Shown one piece after another: positions 33,301-33,781 of a DNA stretch of 33,781 bases (its first letter is position 1; every line of letters begins with the position of its first letter). The DNA is from Candidatus Poribacteria bacterium (GTDB lineage Bacteria; Poribacteria; WGA-4E; WGA-3G): assembly GCA_022825825.1 (NCBI GenBank), contig JAJDWA010000064.1, positions 1-33,781 on the forward strand, read 5' to 3'. Below the pieces are notes generated by a model. That model did no database searches. It saw only the letters and a list, made by a program, of their open reading frames with translations, and had not been told where the DNA came from. Both the position numbers and the translations under genes were made by a program.

Positions 33301-33781
33301 AGCACTTTTAATTAACTCAAAAGGTAACAGGATAGATTCTGGGCTTGGATAGGTGTGATGGAAGGCATGCATTGCGATTTTAGCATCTCATTGTGTTTGA
33401 AACAATAGAGGTAAGGAATTTTCTCAGGCTACCTACTTTAACCCAAGTTGTTACTTATGTAGCACAATCTGTATGAGGATTAAATAAATATTTCGGTAAT
33501 TCTAATTTTCTCAAAACCCGGTAGGTTCGGTTTCCTAACCGAACTGAATCTGCCTCAATTCCCTTTATAGAAGGTTTTCGCGTAGGATCCGGTGCGGTTA
33601 GGAAACCGAACCTACCGAATTTGGATAATTTACCGAATTAATAAACTGATATTTCTCAAAATTCTTCTGAAATCAGTGTTTATCAGTGTTTTTCTTGTAT
33701 ATGTTCATGAAAATGCTCGCTCAGGTCAAACAGCATCTGTCTTTGTCCACAAAGTTCAAGTTGGATCTGATGAAATGTTTT
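33301..33781. other. Non-coding region with large inverted repeat
   Basis: No convincing gene is seen in these 481 bases. Two 23-bp arms, 33519-33541 and 33595-33617, are perfect inverted copies separated by 53 bases. Each arm is itself a small hairpin: the left contains GTTCGGTT-TCCT-AACCGAAC and the right CGGTT-AGGA-AACCG. The rest is AT-rich with no clear signal. Confidence 0.65.

Overview
The window looks like chromosome from an uncultured, moderately AT-rich Gram-negative-type bacterium, most plausibly Candidatus Poribacteria or a close relative. The reasons are a set of exported proteins ending in a FlgD-like/type-IX-like C-terminal domain with the motif NYPNPFNPETWIPY, ASPIC/UnbV-VCBS proteins, LamG and dockerin modules, a PhyH dioxygenase, a Stf0-like sulfotransferase, and many intergenic palindromes of the kind scattered through such genomes. 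The taxonomic call is inference from protein style. No rRNA, tRNA, CRISPR array or replication origin was recognised.

Layout: (1) 1-136 is the edge of an IS3-type element (start of OrfA, minus strand). (2) 218-2994 holds a divergent pair: an exported M28-like peptidase (minus) and an Obg/DRG-type GTPase with a TGS domain (plus). (3) 3220-4381 carries a MazE-type antitoxin followed by a decayed mazF, a lipoprotein and a nested palindromic element. (4) 4382-11176 is a tight run: a TonB-like/VWA membrane protein, an M20 amidohydrolase, a secreted TPR protein and an ASPIC/UnbV protein. (5) 11182-14868 starts with a strong promoter and holds two tandem paralogous exported beta-sandwich proteins and a second ASPIC/VCBS protein with a sorting domain; all three share the short motif EPxGKxxTTWGxxK. 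(6) 14900-17514 holds a VapBC-like pair, an MBL-fold hydrolase and a Gfo/Idh/MocA oxidoreductase. (7) 17688-19937 is a large exported LamG-metzincin-dockerin protein. (8) 20016-24309 holds a small unknown protein, a class V aminotransferase, a serine acetyltransferase-like protein and purH. (9) 24370-25840 holds a HicBA-like pair and a membrane-anchored unknown. (10) 25968-29653 holds an iron-type alcohol dehydrogenase, a two-domain ABC ATPase without visible partners, and an amidohydrolase. (11) 29880-30685 is a self-contained DUF1326-like unit with its own promoter and terminator. (12) 30708-33300 holds a PhyH dioxygenase, a GC-rich PL10-like pectate lyase and an AT-rich sulfotransferase. 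The window ends in about 480 bp of non-coding DNA with a large inverted repeat.

Functionally, the window mixes housekeeping metabolism (purH, cysE-like, aminotransferase) with many exported proteins likely to act on external protein or polysaccharide (M28-like, metzincin-like, pectate lyase, lectin-like sandwiches). It also has three toxin-antitoxin loci, one of them broken. I do not see a complete defence island or a biosynthetic cluster. The most unusual signals are the shared TTWG tail in the region (5) proteins, the M28-like protein with lysine at a metal-ligand position, and the palindromic repeat families.
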